A stretch of 64,000 bases of DNA from Alphaproteobacteria bacterium. GTDB lineage: Bacteria; Pseudomonadota; Alphaproteobacteria; Oceanibaculales; Oceanibaculaceae. The notes under the pieces are model-generated. The model did no database searches and had not been told where the DNA came from. It saw nothing but the letters and a program-made list of their open reading frames with translations. The translations under genes were made by a program, and so were the position numbers. The stretch lies in NCBI GenBank assembly GCA_018823745.1, contig JAHJHR010000016.1, positions 186,001 to 250,000 of the forward strand, given 5' to 3'. Positions 42,615-53,800 of the stretch are shown in pieces (the stretch's first letter is position 1; every line of letters starts with the position of its first letter).

Positions 42615-43553
42615 ATGAGCATTCTTGTCGTTGCAGAACACGACAATGCGTCGCTGAAGCCGGCGACGCTGAACACCGTAGCCGCTGCTGCCAAGATCGG
42701 TGGCGGTGACATCCATGTGCTGGTCGCGGGCAAGGGCTGCGACGCCGCCGCCCAGGCCGCCGCGAAGATTGCCGGCGTTGCCAAGGTGCTGGTCGCCGAC
42801 AGCGCCGAATTCGCCCATTCGCTGGCCGAAAATCTGGCGCCGCTGGTGGCCAAGCTGGCCAGCGGCTACAGCCATGTGCTGGCCCCGGCCACGACGTCTG
42901 GCAAGAACGTGATGCCGCGCGTCGCCGCCTTGCTGGATGTGCAGCAGATCTCCGAGATCGTCGATGTCGAGAGCGCGGATACCTTCATCCGCCCGATCTA
43001 TGCCGGCAATGCGCTGGCCACGGTGAAGTCCAGCGACGCGCTGAAAGTCATTACCGTGCGCGCCACCGGCTTCGATCCGGCCGCCGCCGAGGGCGGTTCA
43101 GCCAGTGTGGAGAGCGTGGACTCGACCGGCGATGCCAGCCTATCCAGCTTTGTCGGCCAGGAATTGTCCAAGTCGGAACGCCCGGAGCTGACCAGCGCCC
43201 GGGTTATCGTCTCGGGCGGCCGCGGCATGCAGTCGGGTGAGAATTTCCACATGCTCGACAAGATCGCCGACAAGCTGGGTGCCGCCGTCGGCGCCAGCCG
43301 CGCGGCGGTCGATGCCGGCTTCGTGCCGAACGATTATCAGGTCGGCCAGACCGGCAAGATCGTGGCGCCTGAGCTGTATATCGCCATCGGTATTTCCGGT
43401 GCGATCCAGCATCTGGCAGGCATGAAGGATTCGAAAGTCATCGTCGCGATCAACAAGGACGAGGAAGCGCCGATCTTCCAGGTGGCCGATTACGGCCTGG
43501 TCGGCGATCTGTTCAAGATCGTGCCGGAACTCGAAGCCGAACTCAGCAAATAA
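42615..43553 (+). CDS. etfA: Electron transfer flavoprotein alpha subunit
   Basis: This 312-residue alpha subunit binds the catalytic FAD of ETF. The C-terminal FAD region has [35 protein letters not shown], and [29 protein letters not shown], all diagnostic. The N-terminal half is the ETF domain shared with EtfB. It is followed by a GC-rich hairpin and then hbd, so it may be partly co-transcribed with hbd. Confidence 0.95.
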   Translation: MSILVVAEHDNASLKPATLNTVAAAAKIGGGDIHVLVAGKGCDAAAQAAAKIAGVAKVLVADSAEFAHSLAENLAPLVAKLASGYSHVLAPATTSGKNVMPRVAALLDVQQISEIVDVESADTFIRPIYAGNALATVKSSDALKVITVRATGFDPAAAEGGSASVESVDSTGDASLSSFVGQELSKSERPELTSARVIVSGGRGMQSGENFHMLDKIADKLGAAVGASRAAVDAGFVPNDYQVGQTGKIVAPELYIAIGISGAIQHLAGMKDSKVIVAINKDEEAPIFQVADYGLVGDLFKIVPELEAELSK

Positions 43554-43559
43554 GGCGTA

Positions 43560-43582
43560 CCGGGCGGCGCCGCGCCGCCCGG
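43560..43582 (+). terminator. GC-rich hairpin after etfA
   Basis: CCGGGCGGCG (43560-43569) and CGCCGCCCGG (43573-43582) form a 10-bp stem with a three-base loop. The following ACTTCTTCT is only partly T-rich, so termination may be incomplete and some read-through into hbd is possible. Confidence 0.55.
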
Positions 43583-43627
43583 ACTTCTTCTCGCAAGGCC
43601 CGGACTTCTCTCTTAAGGAACGACCAG

Positions 43628-44497
43628 ATGAAGACCATTGGCATCATCGGCGCGGGACAGATGGGCAGCGGCATCGCCCAGATCTGCGCCACCGCCGGCT
43701 ATACGGTTAAAATCTCGGACCTGGAACAGAGCCGCCTTGACGCGGCGGTCGAGAAAATCGACCAGAATCTGAAGCGCATGGTGGCGCGCGGCAAGCTGGA
43801 TGAGGCCGATGCCGCCAAGGCCATGACGCTGATCGACATCGGCACCGATTACGCCATTTTCGGCGATTCCGATGTTGTCATCGAGGCCGCGACCGAGAAT
43901 GAGGAGATCAAGCGCTCGATCTTCAAGGCGCTGGTGCCGAAGCTGTCGCCGACGGCGATCATCGCCAGCAACACCTCCTCGATCTCGATCACCCGCCTAG
44001 CCTCCACCACCGACCGGCCCGAGAAATTCATCGGGATGCATTTCATGAATCCGGTGCCGGTGATGCAGCTGGTCGAGCTGATCCGCGGCATCGCGACCGG
44101 CGAGGAGACCTTCGCCAAGATCCGCGCGCTGGCCGAGCATCTCGGCAAGACCGTTGCGGTGTCGGAGGATTTCCCGGCCTTCATCGTGAACCGCATTCTG
44201 CTGCCGATGATCAACGAGGCGGTCTATACGCTCTATGAGGGCGTCGGCTCGGTCGAGGCCATCGACACTGCCATGAAGCTGGGCGCCAACCACCCGATGG
44301 GCCCGCTGGAACTGGCCGATTTCATCGGTCTGGATACCTGCCTCGCCGTCATGCATGTGCTCTATGACGGTCTGGCCGACAGCAAGTACCGGCCCTGCCC
44401 GTTGCTGGTGAAATATGTTGAGGCCGGCTGGCTCGGCCGCAAGACCAATCGCGGCTTCTACGACTATAGCGGCGAGAAGCCGGTCCCGACCCGGTAA
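43628..44497 (+). CDS. hbd: 3-hydroxybutyryl-CoA dehydrogenase
   Basis: This 289-residue NAD enzyme oxidises L-3-hydroxybutyryl-CoA, linking C4 acyl-CoA metabolism to the ETF pair upstream. The NAD loop IIGAGQMGSGIAQ is at 6-18; the catalytic His is H138 in IGMHFMNPVPVM, and the SNTSSISITRLA and ANHPMGPLELADFIGLD segments are typical of Hbd/PaaH. Its reading frame begins after an AAGGAACGACC ribosome region. It is convergent with the TlpA-like gene. Confidence 0.93.
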   Translation: MKTIGIIGAGQMGSGIAQICATAGYTVKISDLEQSRLDAAVEKIDQNLKRMVARGKLDEADAAKAMTLIDIGTDYAIFGDSDVVIEAATENEEIKRSIFKALVPKLSPTAIIASNTSSISITRLASTTDRPEKFIGMHFMNPVPVMQLVELIRGIATGEETFAKIRALAEHLGKTVAVSEDFPAFIVNRILLPMINEAVYTLYEGVGSVEAIDTAMKLGANHPMGPLELADFIGLDTCLAVMHVLYDGLADSKYRPCPLLVKYVEAGWLGRKTNRGFYDYSGEKPVPTR

Positions 44498-44505
44498 GGC
44501 CGACT

Positions 44506-45108
44506 TTACTCCACCGCCGCGCGCTGAAGGCTGCCGGCCGCGGGCTGGCCGATATAGTGGCGGATCAGCGCCAGCGCGTCGGGCGAATCCCATTTTGCCG
44601 CGCCGACAAGCTGGCCGACCATCCGTCCCTCGCGGTCGATCAGGATGCTGGTCGGCAGGCCCCTTGTGCCCAGGGCGCGGGTCAGCTCGGTCTTCGGATC
44701 GAGATAGACCGGCAGGTTCTTCAGCCCCAGGCGGTCATAGAAGGGCTGCACCTGCTTCGCCCCGCCGCGATCCGAGGAAACCGCCAGAACCTGGAAATCA
44801 GCGCCGCCCAGGGTGGCCTGCAGGCGATCCAGATCCGGCATCTCCTCGACGCAGGGCGCACACCAGGTGGCCCATAGGTTGACCAGCAGCACCTTGCCCT
44901 TGAAATTGCCCAGGGTCAGGCTGCTGCCTTCCGCCGTGCCGAAGGGCGTTTGCGGTGCTGGTCGCGGCGGCGTGATGAGGGTAAAGTCCGCCATCTCGCC
45001 GCGAATCGGCGGCTGCGCGCTGGCCGGCAGGACGGACGCGGCCACCAGGCCGAGACCGAGAAAGCCCACTGCCAGGGCGATGAATGTCTTTCTGTCGATA
45101 CGCATCAT
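44506..45108 (-). CDS. TlpA-family thiol-disulfide reductase
   Basis: This 200-residue protein has an N-terminal hydrophobic signal/anchor (about 8-30, ending SAQ), so it should face the periplasm. The thioredoxin domain active site is WATWCAPC with Cys at about 83 and 86, and the cis-Pro loop is [10 protein letters not shown]. It resembles TlpA/ResA/CcmG-type reductants used in cytochrome c or copper-site maturation. The start is one of two adjacent ATGs (45105 or 45108), both with weak ribosome sites. It is divergent from argH. Confidence 0.87.
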   Translation of the reverse strand: MMRIDRKTFIALAVGFLGLGLVAASVLPASAQPPIRGEMADFTLITPPRPAPQTPFGTAEGSSLTLGNFKGKVLLVNLWATWCAPCVEEMPDLDRLQATLGGADFQVLAVSSDRGGAKQVQPFYDRLGLKNLPVYLDPKTELTRALGTRGLPTSILIDREGRMVGQLVGAAKWDSPDALALIRHYIGQPAAGSLQRAAVE

Positions 45109-45141
45109 TCGAATCCAGTTTGTCCTATCCCGCGAGCCAAC

Positions 45142-46554
45142 ATGACCGCTGAGACCAAGAAACCCGCCGCCCAGACCGAAAACACCATGTGGGGCGGCCG
45201 CTATACCACCGGCCCGGCCGAGATCATGGAGAAGATCAACGCCTCCATCGATTTTGACAAGCGCATGTATGCCCAGGATATCGGCGGTTCCAAGGCGCAT
45301 TGTCGCATGCTGATGGCGACCGGCATCATCACCCGCGCCGATGGCGAGAAGATTCTGGCCGGGCTGGACCAGATATTGGGCGAGATCGAGGCTGGTCAAT
45401 TCGTCTTCAAGCGGGCGCTGGAAGATATTCACATGAATGTCGAGGCCCGGCTGACCGAGATTATCGGCCCGGCCGCCGGACGGCTGCACACCGCGCGCTC
45501 GCGCAACGATCAGGTGGCGCTGGATGTGCGGCTGTGGGTACGCGACGCGGTGGACCGCGCCGATGTCCAGCTGGCCGATCTGCAGGCCGCTCTGGTCGAG
45601 CGCGCTGAGGAATATGCCGAGGCGGTGATGCCCGGCTTCACCCATCTGCAGACCGCGCAGCCGGTGACCTTCGGCCATCATTTGATGGCCTATGTCGAGA
45701 TGATCGCGCGGGACCGTAGCCGGTTTCAGGATGCACGCCGGCGGATGAATGAATCGCCGCTGGGTGCTGCCGCCCTGGCCGGCACCTCCTTCCCCATCGA
45801 CCGTGACATGACGGCGAAGGATCTGGGCTTCGACCGGCCGATGGCGAATTCGCTGGACGCCGTGGCCGACCGCGATTTCGCGCTGGACTACCTCGCCGCT
45901 GCCTCGATCCTGGCGACGCATCTGTCGCGCCTCGCCGAGGAAATCGTGATCTGGTGCAGCGCGCAGTTCCGCTTCGTACGGCTGTCGGACGCGTTTTCCA
46001 CCGGTTCCTCGATCATGCCGCAAAAGCGCAACCCGGACGCGGCCGAGTTGGTACGCGGCAAGTCCGGCCGGGTGATTGGCGCTCTGAACACGCTGCTGAT
46101 CGTCATGAAGGGCCTGCCGATGACCTATGGCAAGGACATGCAGGAAGACAAGGAGCCGGTCTTCATGGTCCGCGACACGCTGGACCTCTGCATCTCCGCC
46201 ATGACCGGCATGGTACGCGACCTGACCGCCGATGTGCCCTCGATGCGGGCCTCAACCCTGCCCGGCTTCGCCACCGCGACCGATCTGGCCGACTGGCTGG
46301 TGCAGAGCCTGGACATCCCGTTCCGCGAGGCGCATCACATCACCGGCAGCATCGTGAAGCTGGCCGAAACCAAGGGCTGCGACATCTCGGAACTGACGCT
46401 GGCGCAGATGCATTCGGTCGAGCCGCGCATCACGCAGGATGTCTTCGAGCGGCTGGGCATCGATAATTCGGTACGCAGCCGCATCAGCTATGGCGGCACC
46501 GCGCCGGATCAGGTGCGTGCCCAGGCGAAGCTGTGGAAGGAGCGGCTGTCATGA
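45142..46554 (+). CDS. argH: Argininosuccinate lyase
   Basis: This 470-residue enzyme cleaves argininosuccinate to arginine and fumarate, the last step of arginine synthesis. The fumarase/lyase signature [12 protein letters not shown] is at about 288-299, with the [16 protein letters not shown] and [16 protein letters not shown] conserved regions upstream. Its stop overlaps the lptM start by four bases (ATGA), and lysA follows, giving an argH-lptM-lysA operon common in proteobacteria. Length matches the family. Confidence 0.95.
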   Translation: MTAETKKPAAQTENTMWGGRYTTGPAEIMEKINASIDFDKRMYAQDIGGSKAHCRMLMATGIITRADGEKILAGLDQILGEIEAGQFVFKRALEDIHMNVEARLTEIIGPAAGRLHTARSRNDQVALDVRLWVRDAVDRADVQLADLQAALVERAEEYAEAVMPGFTHLQTAQPVTFGHHLMAYVEMIARDRSRFQDARRRMNESPLGAAALAGTSFPIDRDMTAKDLGFDRPMANSLDAVADRDFALDYLAAASILATHLSRLAEEIVIWCSAQFRFVRLSDAFSTGSSIMPQKRNPDAAELVRGKSGRVIGALNTLLIVMKGLPMTYGKDMQEDKEPVFMVRDTLDLCISAMTGMVRDLTADVPSMRASTLPGFATATDLADWLVQSLDIPFREAHHITGSIVKLAETKGCDISELTLAQMHSVEPRITQDVFERLGIDNSVRSRISYGGTAPDQVRAQAKLWKERLS

Positions 46555-46691
46555 GCATAAAACGCCTTGTCGTGACTCTGATCGCAGGGATGCTTCTGGC
46601 CGGCGGTGTTTCCGCCTGCGGCAAGAAGGGCTCGCTGGAGCCGCCGCCCGAGCGGGAGAACCAGTTCCCCCGCACCTACCCGACACGCTGA
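46551..46691 (+). CDS. lptM: LptM small lipoprotein
   Basis: This 46-residue lipoprotein has a signal sequence ([19 protein letters not shown]) and a lipobox VSAC with Cys at 23, followed by [11 protein letters not shown] and a short polar tail. This is the LptM (YifL) pattern, a lipoprotein that helps mature the LPS translocon LptD. It sits between argH and lysA, the usual position, and its start overlaps the argH stop. Because it is only 46 codons, it is easily missed. Confidence 0.88.
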   Translation: MSIKRLVVTLIAGMLLAGGVSACGKKGSLEPPPERENQFPRTYPTR

Positions 46692-46711
46692 CCGGATATC
46701 GAGACCGACAT

Positions 46712-47998
46712 ATGGACGCCTTCACCTATCGCGACGGCCAGTTGCACGCCGAATCGGTTCCCCTGGCCCGGATCGCCAAGGAGATCGGCACGCCGGTCTT
46801 CGTCTATTCCGCCAGCGCCATCGAGGCGCAGTATGACGCGCTGTCCTCGGCCCTGGCCGATATGAAGATCGGCATCTGCTACGCGCTGAAGGCCAATTCC
46901 AACCAGGCGGTGATCGCCACGCTGGCCGCACGCGGCGCCGGCGCCGATGTCGTCTCCGAGGGCGAATTGCGCCGCGCGCTGGCCGCCGGCGTACCGCCCG
47001 AGCGGATTGTCTTCGCCGGCGTCGGCAAGACCGCCGGCGAGATGCGCTTCGCACTGGAAACCGGCATCCACCAGTTCAATCTGGAATCCGAGCCGGAGCT
47101 GGAATTACTGAATGCCGTGGCCGCCAGCATGGGCGTGGTTGCCCCGGTGGCGATCCGCTTCAACCCGGATGTCGACGCCAAGACCCACGCCAAGATCACC
47201 ACCGGCAAGAAGGAAAACAAGTTCGGCATCGAGATCGAGCAGGCGAAGGCGGTCTATGCCCAGGCCGCCGCAATGGCCAATATCGACCCGGTCGGTGTGG
47301 CCATGCATATCGGCTCGCAGCTGACCGATCTGGAGCCCTACCGCGCCGCTTATCGCCGCATGGCCGATCTGGTGCGCAGCCTGCGCGCCGAGGGCCATGA
47401 TATCCGCCGCGTCGATCTGGGCGGCGGCATCGGCATTGATTACAGCGGCGATCACACAGTGGATCTGGCCGCCTATGCCGCCATCGTGCGCGAAGAGATC
47501 GCGCCGCTGGGGGCTGAATTGCTGTGCGAGCCGGGGCGCTTGCTGGTCGGCAATGCCGGCGTGCTGCTGACCCGCACCATCTTCGTGAAGCAGGGCAGCG
47601 AAAAGCGTTTCGTCATCGTCGATGCGGCGATGAACGACCTGATCCGCCCGACGCTCTACGAGGCCTATCACCAGATCGTGCCGATCCTCGAGAATGCCAC
47701 GGAATCGCCGCATCCGGCCGATATTGTCGGACCAATCTGCGAGAGTGGCGATTACCTGGGTAAGGACCGGGTTTTGCCGGAGGTCGCCGATGGCGATCTT
47801 CTGGCGGTAAAATCCGCCGGCGCCTATGGCGCGGTGATGGGATCGAGCTACAATACTAGGCTGATGACACCGGAAGTTCTGGTGCGCGGCGGCGACTATG
47901 CGGTGATCCGTCCCCGCCCCAGCTATGACGATCTGATCGGCCAGGACCGGCTGCCGGATTGGTTGTCACGAACAGAAAGGTCCAGAGGAGCGGCTTAA
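46712..47998 (+). CDS. lysA: Diaminopimelate decarboxylase
   Basis: This 428-residue PLP enzyme decarboxylates meso-diaminopimelate to lysine. K60 in CYALKANSNQ binds PLP, the LGGGIGIDYSG loop binds its phosphate, EPGRLLVGNAGVLLT lines the substrate site, and CESGDYLGKDR near 343 supplies the conserved Cys at the dimer interface. The start (46712) follows lptM by 20 bases. It completes the argH-lptM-lysA group. Confidence 0.95.
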   Translation: MDAFTYRDGQLHAESVPLARIAKEIGTPVFVYSASAIEAQYDALSSALADMKIGICYALKANSNQAVIATLAARGAGADVVSEGELRRALAAGVPPERIVFAGVGKTAGEMRFALETGIHQFNLESEPELELLNAVAASMGVVAPVAIRFNPDVDAKTHAKITTGKKENKFGIEIEQAKAVYAQAAAMANIDPVGVAMHIGSQLTDLEPYRAAYRRMADLVRSLRAEGHDIRRVDLGGGIGIDYSGDHTVDLAAYAAIVREEIAPLGAELLCEPGRLLVGNAGVLLTRTIFVKQGSEKRFVIVDAAMNDLIRPTLYEAYHQIVPILENATESPHPADIVGPICESGDYLGKDRVLPEVADGDLLAVKSAGAYGAVMGSSYNTRLMTPEVLVRGGDYAVIRPRPSYDDLIGQDRLPDWLSRTERSRGAA

Positions 47999-48041
47999 AA
48001 GCCTCACGGGCGGACCCCGGGGGCGTGTGGAAGGAAGCCAG

Positions 48042-50678
48042 ATGGACAGAGCCCCCGTTGAGACGCCCCCGACGACGCCCACGACCACGCCGGGATGGAC
48101 CGGTGGCGTGAAACAGCGCCTTGCCTGGCTCAGCCTGTTCTGGGAAGCGCTCTGGCCGGCCCTCTGGCCCAGCACCGCCATTATCAGCCTGTTTCTCGTC
48201 CTGGCCTTGCTGGACGTCCTACCGCAGCTCGGCTTCTTCGGCCATCTGGCCGTTCTTGTCGCCTTCCTGTCCGTCCTCGCGCTGGCCAGCTGGCGCAACC
48301 TGCGGCGCCTCGCGCTGCCGCAGCCGGCGGCTGCCCTTCGCCGTCTGGAAACCGATAGCGGCCTTGCCCACCGGCCGCTCTCCGGCCTGAGTGATTCGCT
48401 GGGCACCAACCCGAAAGACCCGATGGCCGCCGCTTTGTGGCAGGCGCACCAGACCCGCCTGCGCGCGCTGGTGCGCAGCCTGCGCGTCGGCCTGCCCTCC
48501 CCCGGCCTCGCCCGGCGCGATACGCTGGGCCTGCGCGCCGCGCTGGGTCTGGCACTGGTCATCGCCCTTGCCATCGGCTGGCCGGAAGCCGGGGACCGGC
48601 TGGGCCGCTCTGTCACGCCCTCCTTCGCCGCAGCCACCCAGCCCCTCGCGCCGCGCCTCGATGCCTGGGTCAACCCGCCCTCTTATACCGGCATGGCGCC
48701 GCTCTATCTGCGCCGCGACACACAAACCGCGATACAGGAAGCCGTGCCGGAGGCATTGTCGATTCCGACCGGCAGCAAGCTGCTCGCCCAGGTGCATGGC
48801 GGCGAGGGCCAGCCGGTGCTGGTCATTGACGGGCAGCGTCAGAGCTTCGGCACCATCGATCCGGTCAACCACCGGCTGGAGATCGAGCTTACCGGGGGCA
48901 GCGCCCTGTCGGTCGAGCAGAATGGCGCTGTCCTGCACAGCTGGCAGATCAGTGTCCTGCCCGACCGCGCGCCGGAGATCGCCTTCGCCACCGACCCGAC
49001 GGAAAGCGAGCGCCAGGCGCTGCGGCTGGAATACCAGGCCAGCGACGATTACGGGCTGGAGACGGTGACCGCCGCCATCCGCCGCGTTGACGGGCCAACC
49101 GCCGACGCCGCTTTCATCGGCGAGGACAGCATCGACCTTACCCTGCCGATGCCGGCGCTGGCACCCCGGCAGGCCCGCGCCACCGGCTATAATGACCTGA
49201 CTGCCCATCCCTGGGCCGGCACCCCGGTCGCCATCACCCTGACCGCGACCGATGCCATCGGCCAGACCGGCCACAGCGAGCGCAGGGTGATGCTGCTGCC
49301 GGAGCGGGTTTTCACCCATCCCGTCGCCCGCGCCATCATCGAACAGCGCAAGCGCCTGACCACCGAGCCGGAAAACCGCAAGGATGTCGGCACCCAACTG
49401 GCCGAGATCGCCAGCCAGCCGCAGACCTATAACAATGACAGCGTCGTCTTCCTGTCGCTGAAGGCGGCGCTGACCCGGCTGATCAACCCGCGCAACAGCG
49501 ATGAGATCATCGCCGGTGTGCAGGAATTGCTGTGGGATACCGCCCTGCATCTTGAAGATGGCGGCGTCTCGCTGGCCGAACGCGATCTGCGCGACATCCA
49601 GCGCCGGTTGCAGGAAGCGCTTGCCCGCGATGCCTCCGACGCGGAATTGCAGCGCCTGATGGACGAGCTGGAACGCGCCATGGACCGCTTCCTCGAAGCG
49701 ATGATGGAGCAGATGGAGCAGATGGCCGAACAGGGCATCCAGCCCGAGCAGTTCGATCCCTCCCAGATGCAGCAGATCGACCGCCAGGATATCCAGCGCA
49801 TGATGGACCAGATGCGCGAGATGATGCGCTCCGGCTCGCGCGAGAAGGCGCAGCAGATGCTGTCCCAGATGCAGCAGATGATGGAAAACCTGCGCGCCGG
49901 CATGCAGCAGCAACAGCAGCAGCAGGGCAACCAGCAGATGCAGCAGCAGATGCAGGCCCTGCAGGAACTCCAGGATCTGACCCGCCGGCAGCAGCAATTG
50001 CTCGACCAGACCTTCCGCATGCAGCAGCAAATGGAAGGCGAGGCGAATCAGCAATCGCAGCAGGGCCAGCAGCCCGGTCAGCAGGGGCAGCGCGGCGACC
50101 GCCAGGGCCAGCAGAACCAGCAGCAGGGTCAGCAGGGCCGCAGCGGCGACGCCCAGGGCCAGTCACCCGGAAACCAGATGACGCCGCAGCAGGGCGCTGC
50201 CCTGCAGGAGGCGCTGCGCCGGGCGCTGGGCGATCTGATGCGCCGCATGGGCGAGGCTGGCGAAATCCCGCGCCAGCTCGGCCAGGCGGAACGCGCCATG
50301 CGCGATTCATCGCAGGCCCTGCAGGGCAATGAGCCGGGCGAGGCGATCCCGTCGGAGACCGAGGCGCTGGACCAGCTGCGTTCCGGCGCGCAGCAGATGG
50401 CCGAGCAGCTTGCCCAGCAGATGATGGCCGCCCGCCAGCCCGGCCAGCAGGGCCGCGACCAGCCGGGCCAGCGCGGCCAGCAGCGCAGCGACCGCGACCC
50501 CTTTGGCCGGCCGCTGAACAATGACGGCAATTTCGCCACCGGCGACGTGCAGGTGCCCGAAGAGGCCGACCTGCAACGCGCCCGCGAAATCTTCGATGAA
50601 CTCCGCCGCCGCTCCGGCGACACCAGCCGCCCCGGCTTCGAACGCGATTATATCGACCGGCTGCTGCGCCGGTTCTGA
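48042..50678 (+). CDS. TIGR02302/DUF4175 family membrane protein with Gln-rich C-terminus
   Basis: This 878-residue protein has two to three membrane helices at the N-terminus (about 35-85, then 165-180) and a large periplasmic-type region with PPSYTGMAPLYL. The C-terminal third is a long helical and Gln-rich segment, especially about 560-800, with runs such as MQQQQQQQGNQQMQQQMQ, low in complexity. It is the DUF4175/TIGR02302 family, alphaproteobacterial and without a known function. The start at 48042 has GGAAGG before it. Confidence 0.86.
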   Translation: MDRAPVETPPTTPTTTPGWTGGVKQRLAWLSLFWEALWPALWPSTAIISLFLVLALLDVLPQLGFFGHLAVLVAFLSVLALASWRNLRRLALPQPAAALRRLETDSGLAHRPLSGLSDSLGTNPKDPMAAALWQAHQTRLRALVRSLRVGLPSPGLARRDTLGLRAALGLALVIALAIGWPEAGDRLGRSVTPSFAAATQPLAPRLDAWVNPPSYTGMAPLYLRRDTQTAIQEAVPEALSIPTGSKLLAQVHGGEGQPVLVIDGQRQSFGTIDPVNHRLEIELTGGSALSVEQNGAVLHSWQISVLPDRAPEIAFATDPTESERQALRLEYQASDDYGLETVTAAIRRVDGPTADAAFIGEDSIDLTLPMPALAPRQARATGYNDLTAHPWAGTPVAITLTATDAIGQTGHSERRVMLLPERVFTHPVARAIIEQRKRLTTEPENRKDVGTQLAEIASQPQTYNNDSVVFLSLKAALTRLINPRNSDEIIAGVQELLWDTALHLEDGGVSLAERDLRDIQRRLQEALARDASDAELQRLMDELERAMDRFLEAMMEQMEQMAEQGIQPEQFDPSQMQQIDRQDIQRMMDQMREMMRSGSREKAQQMLSQMQQMMENLRAGMQQQQQQQGNQQMQQQMQALQELQDLTRRQQQLLDQTFRMQQQMEGEANQQSQQGQQPGQQGQRGDRQGQQNQQQGQQGRSGDAQGQSPGNQMTPQQGAALQEALRRALGDLMRRMGEAGEIPRQLGQAERAMRDSSQALQGNEPGEAIPSETEALDQLRSGAQQMAEQLAQQMMAARQPGQQGRDQPGQRGQQRSDRDPFGRPLNNDGNFATGDVQVPEEADLQRAREIFDELRRRSGDTSRPGFERDYIDRLLRRF

Positions 50679-50708
50679 GGAGGAGAAAGGAAGCCTCCTC
50701 TACTCCAT

Positions 50709-50794
50709 CGTCACCCTCGGGCTTGACCCGAGGGTCCATCCGTCTGTGCGGTTCGCTCGGTCAATGGATGGTCGGATCAAGTCCGACCATGACG
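50709..50794. repeat. Paired palindromic intergenic repeat, copy B
   Basis: Units at 50709-50739 and 50764-50794 are inverted to each other, each with outer CGTCA, central CTTG and inner TCCA, separated by 24 bases. The GC stems differ from those at 19358-19457 but keep their own base pairing, which indicates selection for structure. It lies downstream of the TIGR02302 gene. Confidence 0.8.
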
Positions 50795-50825
50795 AGAGAG
50801 AAGTGAAATCGAACTCTGCTTTCAC

Positions 50826-50858
50826 AAAAAGGGCCGCTCCTTTCGGGGCGGCCCTTTT
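50826..50858. terminator. Bidirectional rho-independent terminator
   Basis: GGGCCGC (50831-50837) and GCGGCCC (50848-50854) pair around CTCCTTTCGG, with TTTT after and AAAAA before. It serves the convergent TIGR02302 and indolepyruvate oxidoreductase genes. Confidence 0.85.
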
Positions 50859-50861
50859 GCG

Positions 50862-53800
50862 TTATTCCGCCGCCTGGGCGGGGATGTGGGGATCGCGGAA
50901 GGCGGTGAGGAGCTGTTTTTCTTCCGCCTTTGCCTTGGCGAGGTGGGCTTCCTTCACATGGCCATAGCCGCGGATCTTGTCCGGCAGGGCGGCGAGGGCC
51001 ACGGCGATGCCGTGATTTTCCGCCGACAGCCCGGCCAGCAGCTCGCCGACCAGCGCCTCATACTCGGTAATCAGCCGGCGCTCCATCCTGCGTTCCTCGG
51101 TCCGGCCGAAGAGGTCGAGGGCGGTGCCGCGCAGGCCCTTCATTTTGGCCAGCACGCCGAAGGCCTTCAGCATCCACGGGCCGTAGGTACGCTTCTTCAG
51201 ATGGCCGGTCGTCGCATCGCGCTCGGCCAGAAGCGGCGGGGCGAGATGGAATTCCAGCTTGTAATCGCCCTCGAACTGCGTGCGCAGCTGCTTCAGGAAA
51301 GTGCCATCGGTATAGAGCCGCGCCACCTCGTACTCATCCTTGATGGCCAGCAGCTTGTGGTAATAGCGCGCCACCGCCTCGGTCAGGCCGGTGCGGCCCG
51401 GTGCCCGGTTCTTTTCCGCCGCCTGCACCGTGTCGACCAGCGCCTTGTAGCGCGCCGCATAGGCGGCGTCCTGATAGGCGGTCAGATGCGCCATGCGCTT
51501 CTCGACCACCGCTTCCAGCGTGGTGGCGATATCGGGCAGCGCGCCGGGCTTGGCCGGGGCCGGCTGCAGAATGCGCTCGACCAGCGCCAGATCATGCGCG
51601 GCACGTCGGCCCCACAGGAAGGCCTCGCGGTTGAAGGCGATGGCGACGCCGTTCAGCTCGATCGCCTTGTCCAGCGCCTCGGCGGAAACCGGCACCAGCC
51701 CCTTCTGCCAGGCATAGCCCAGCATGAAGAGGTTGCTGGCGATGGAATCGCCCAGCGCCGCCGTGGCCAGCTTGCTGGCATTCACGAAATCCACCCGCCC
51801 CGGATCGACCGCGCCCGACAGGGTTTCCTGCAAGGACAGGCCGGGGAAGGAGAGATTCGGGTTGCGGGTGAAATCACCGGTCATGACCTGCTGGGTGTTC
51901 ACCACTGCATGGCTGCGATTGCGCCCCAGGGTCGAGATCGCCTCGGTGCTGGCGGCAACCACGAGGTCGCAGCCGAGCAGAAGATCGGCGCTGCCATGGG
52001 CGATGCGGCTGGCGTGGAGATCCTCCGGCCGGGCGGCGATGCGCACATGGCTGAGCACCTGCCCGCCCTTCTGGGCCAGGCCTGCCATGTCGAGAACGCT
52101 GACGCCCTTGTTCTCCAGATGCGCCGCCATGCCGATCAGCGCGCCGATGGTCACCACGCCGGTGCCGCCGATGCCGCCGACCATGATGCCATAGGGCTGG
52201 TCCAGCGCCGGCAGGACGGGGTCCGGCAGATCGCCGAAGACCGGGCGCGGCGCCGTCTGGTTCGTCTCGATCTTTTCAGCCTGCTTGCGCGGCTTGCCGC
52301 CGATCACACCGACGAAGCTGGGACAGAAGCCCTTCAGACAGGAATAATCCTTGTTGCAGGAGGACTGGTCGATGGTGCGCTTGCGGCCATATTCGGTTTC
52401 CACCGGCACGACCGACACGCAGTTCGACTGCACGCCGCAATCGCCGCAGCCCTCGCAGACCTGCTCATTGATGAAGACCCGCTTCGGCGGATCGACCATC
52501 AGCTTGCGCTTGCGCCGGCGGCGCTTTTCCGCCGCACAGGTCTGGTCATAGATCAGCACCGATACGCCCGTCACCTCGCGCAACTCGCGCTGCACCCCGT
52601 CGAGGTCGTCGCGATGCGCGATGCTGACCTCTGCCGGGAAGGCGTTCAGCGGATATTTCTCCGGATCGTCGGTGACGACACGCACGGCGCTCGCACCCTC
52701 GGCCAGAACCTGCCGGGCGATCTGGTCGACGGTGAAGGCGCTGTCCGCCGGCTGGCCGCCGGTCATCGCCACCGCATCATTGTAGAGCACCTTGTAGGTC
52801 ATGCTGACGCCCGAGGCGACCGCCGCCCGGATCGCCATGGAGCCGGAATGATTATAGGTGCCGTCGCCCAGATTGGCGAAGATGTGCTTGGTCGCGGTGA
52901 AGGGCGCCTGGCCGATCCAGGGGGCGCCCTCGCCGCCCATCTGGGTGAAGGTCTCGGTCGAGCGGTCCATCCAGATCGACATGTAGTGACAGCCGATGCC
53001 GGCCATGGCGCGGCTGCCTTCCGGCACCTTGGTCGAGCTGTTATGCGGGCAGCCGGAGCAGAAATAGGGCGTGCGCTTGAAGCCGTGATCCGGCGTGACC
53101 AGCCCCGCCTCCTTCTGGCGCAGGCGCATGACACGGCCGCGCAGATCGGCATCATCGTCCAGTTTCAGCAGGCGTTCGCCGATGACCAGCGCGATCTGTG
53201 CCGGTGACAATTCGCCCGGTGCCTGCAGGATGGTTCGGCCGGTCTCGTCGCGCTTGCCGAGAATGCGGGGGCGCTGCTCACCCGGCAGATTATAGAGAAT
53301 GTCTTTCAGCTGTGGCTCGATCAGGGCGCGCTTTTCCTCGACGATCAGCACCTCCTCCAGCCCTTCGGCGAAGGCGGATGCCCCCTGCGGCTCCAGCGGC
53401 CAGGGCATGCCGATCTTGTAGAGGCGCAGGCCCAGCGCCTCGGCGCGGGCATCGTCGATGCCCAGCTCGTCCAGCGCCTGGCGGACATCGAGATAGGATT
53501 TACCGGTGGTGGCGATGCCCAGGCGCGGCTGGGCGCTGTCCAGGATCACCCGGTCCAGCCCATTGGCGCGGGCAAAGGCCAGCACCGCCGGCATCTTGTA
53601 GGTATGCAGGCGGTGTTCCTGCACCATCGGCTCATCCGGCCAGCGGATGCCGAGGCCGCCTTCGGGAATCTCCACGCCCTCGGGCAGCACGATCTTCACG
53701 CGGTCCGGTTCGATATCGACCGAGGCGGAGCTGTCCATGGTATCGGCGACGCATTTCATGCCGACCCAGCAGCTGGCATAGCGCGACATCGCCCAGCCGA

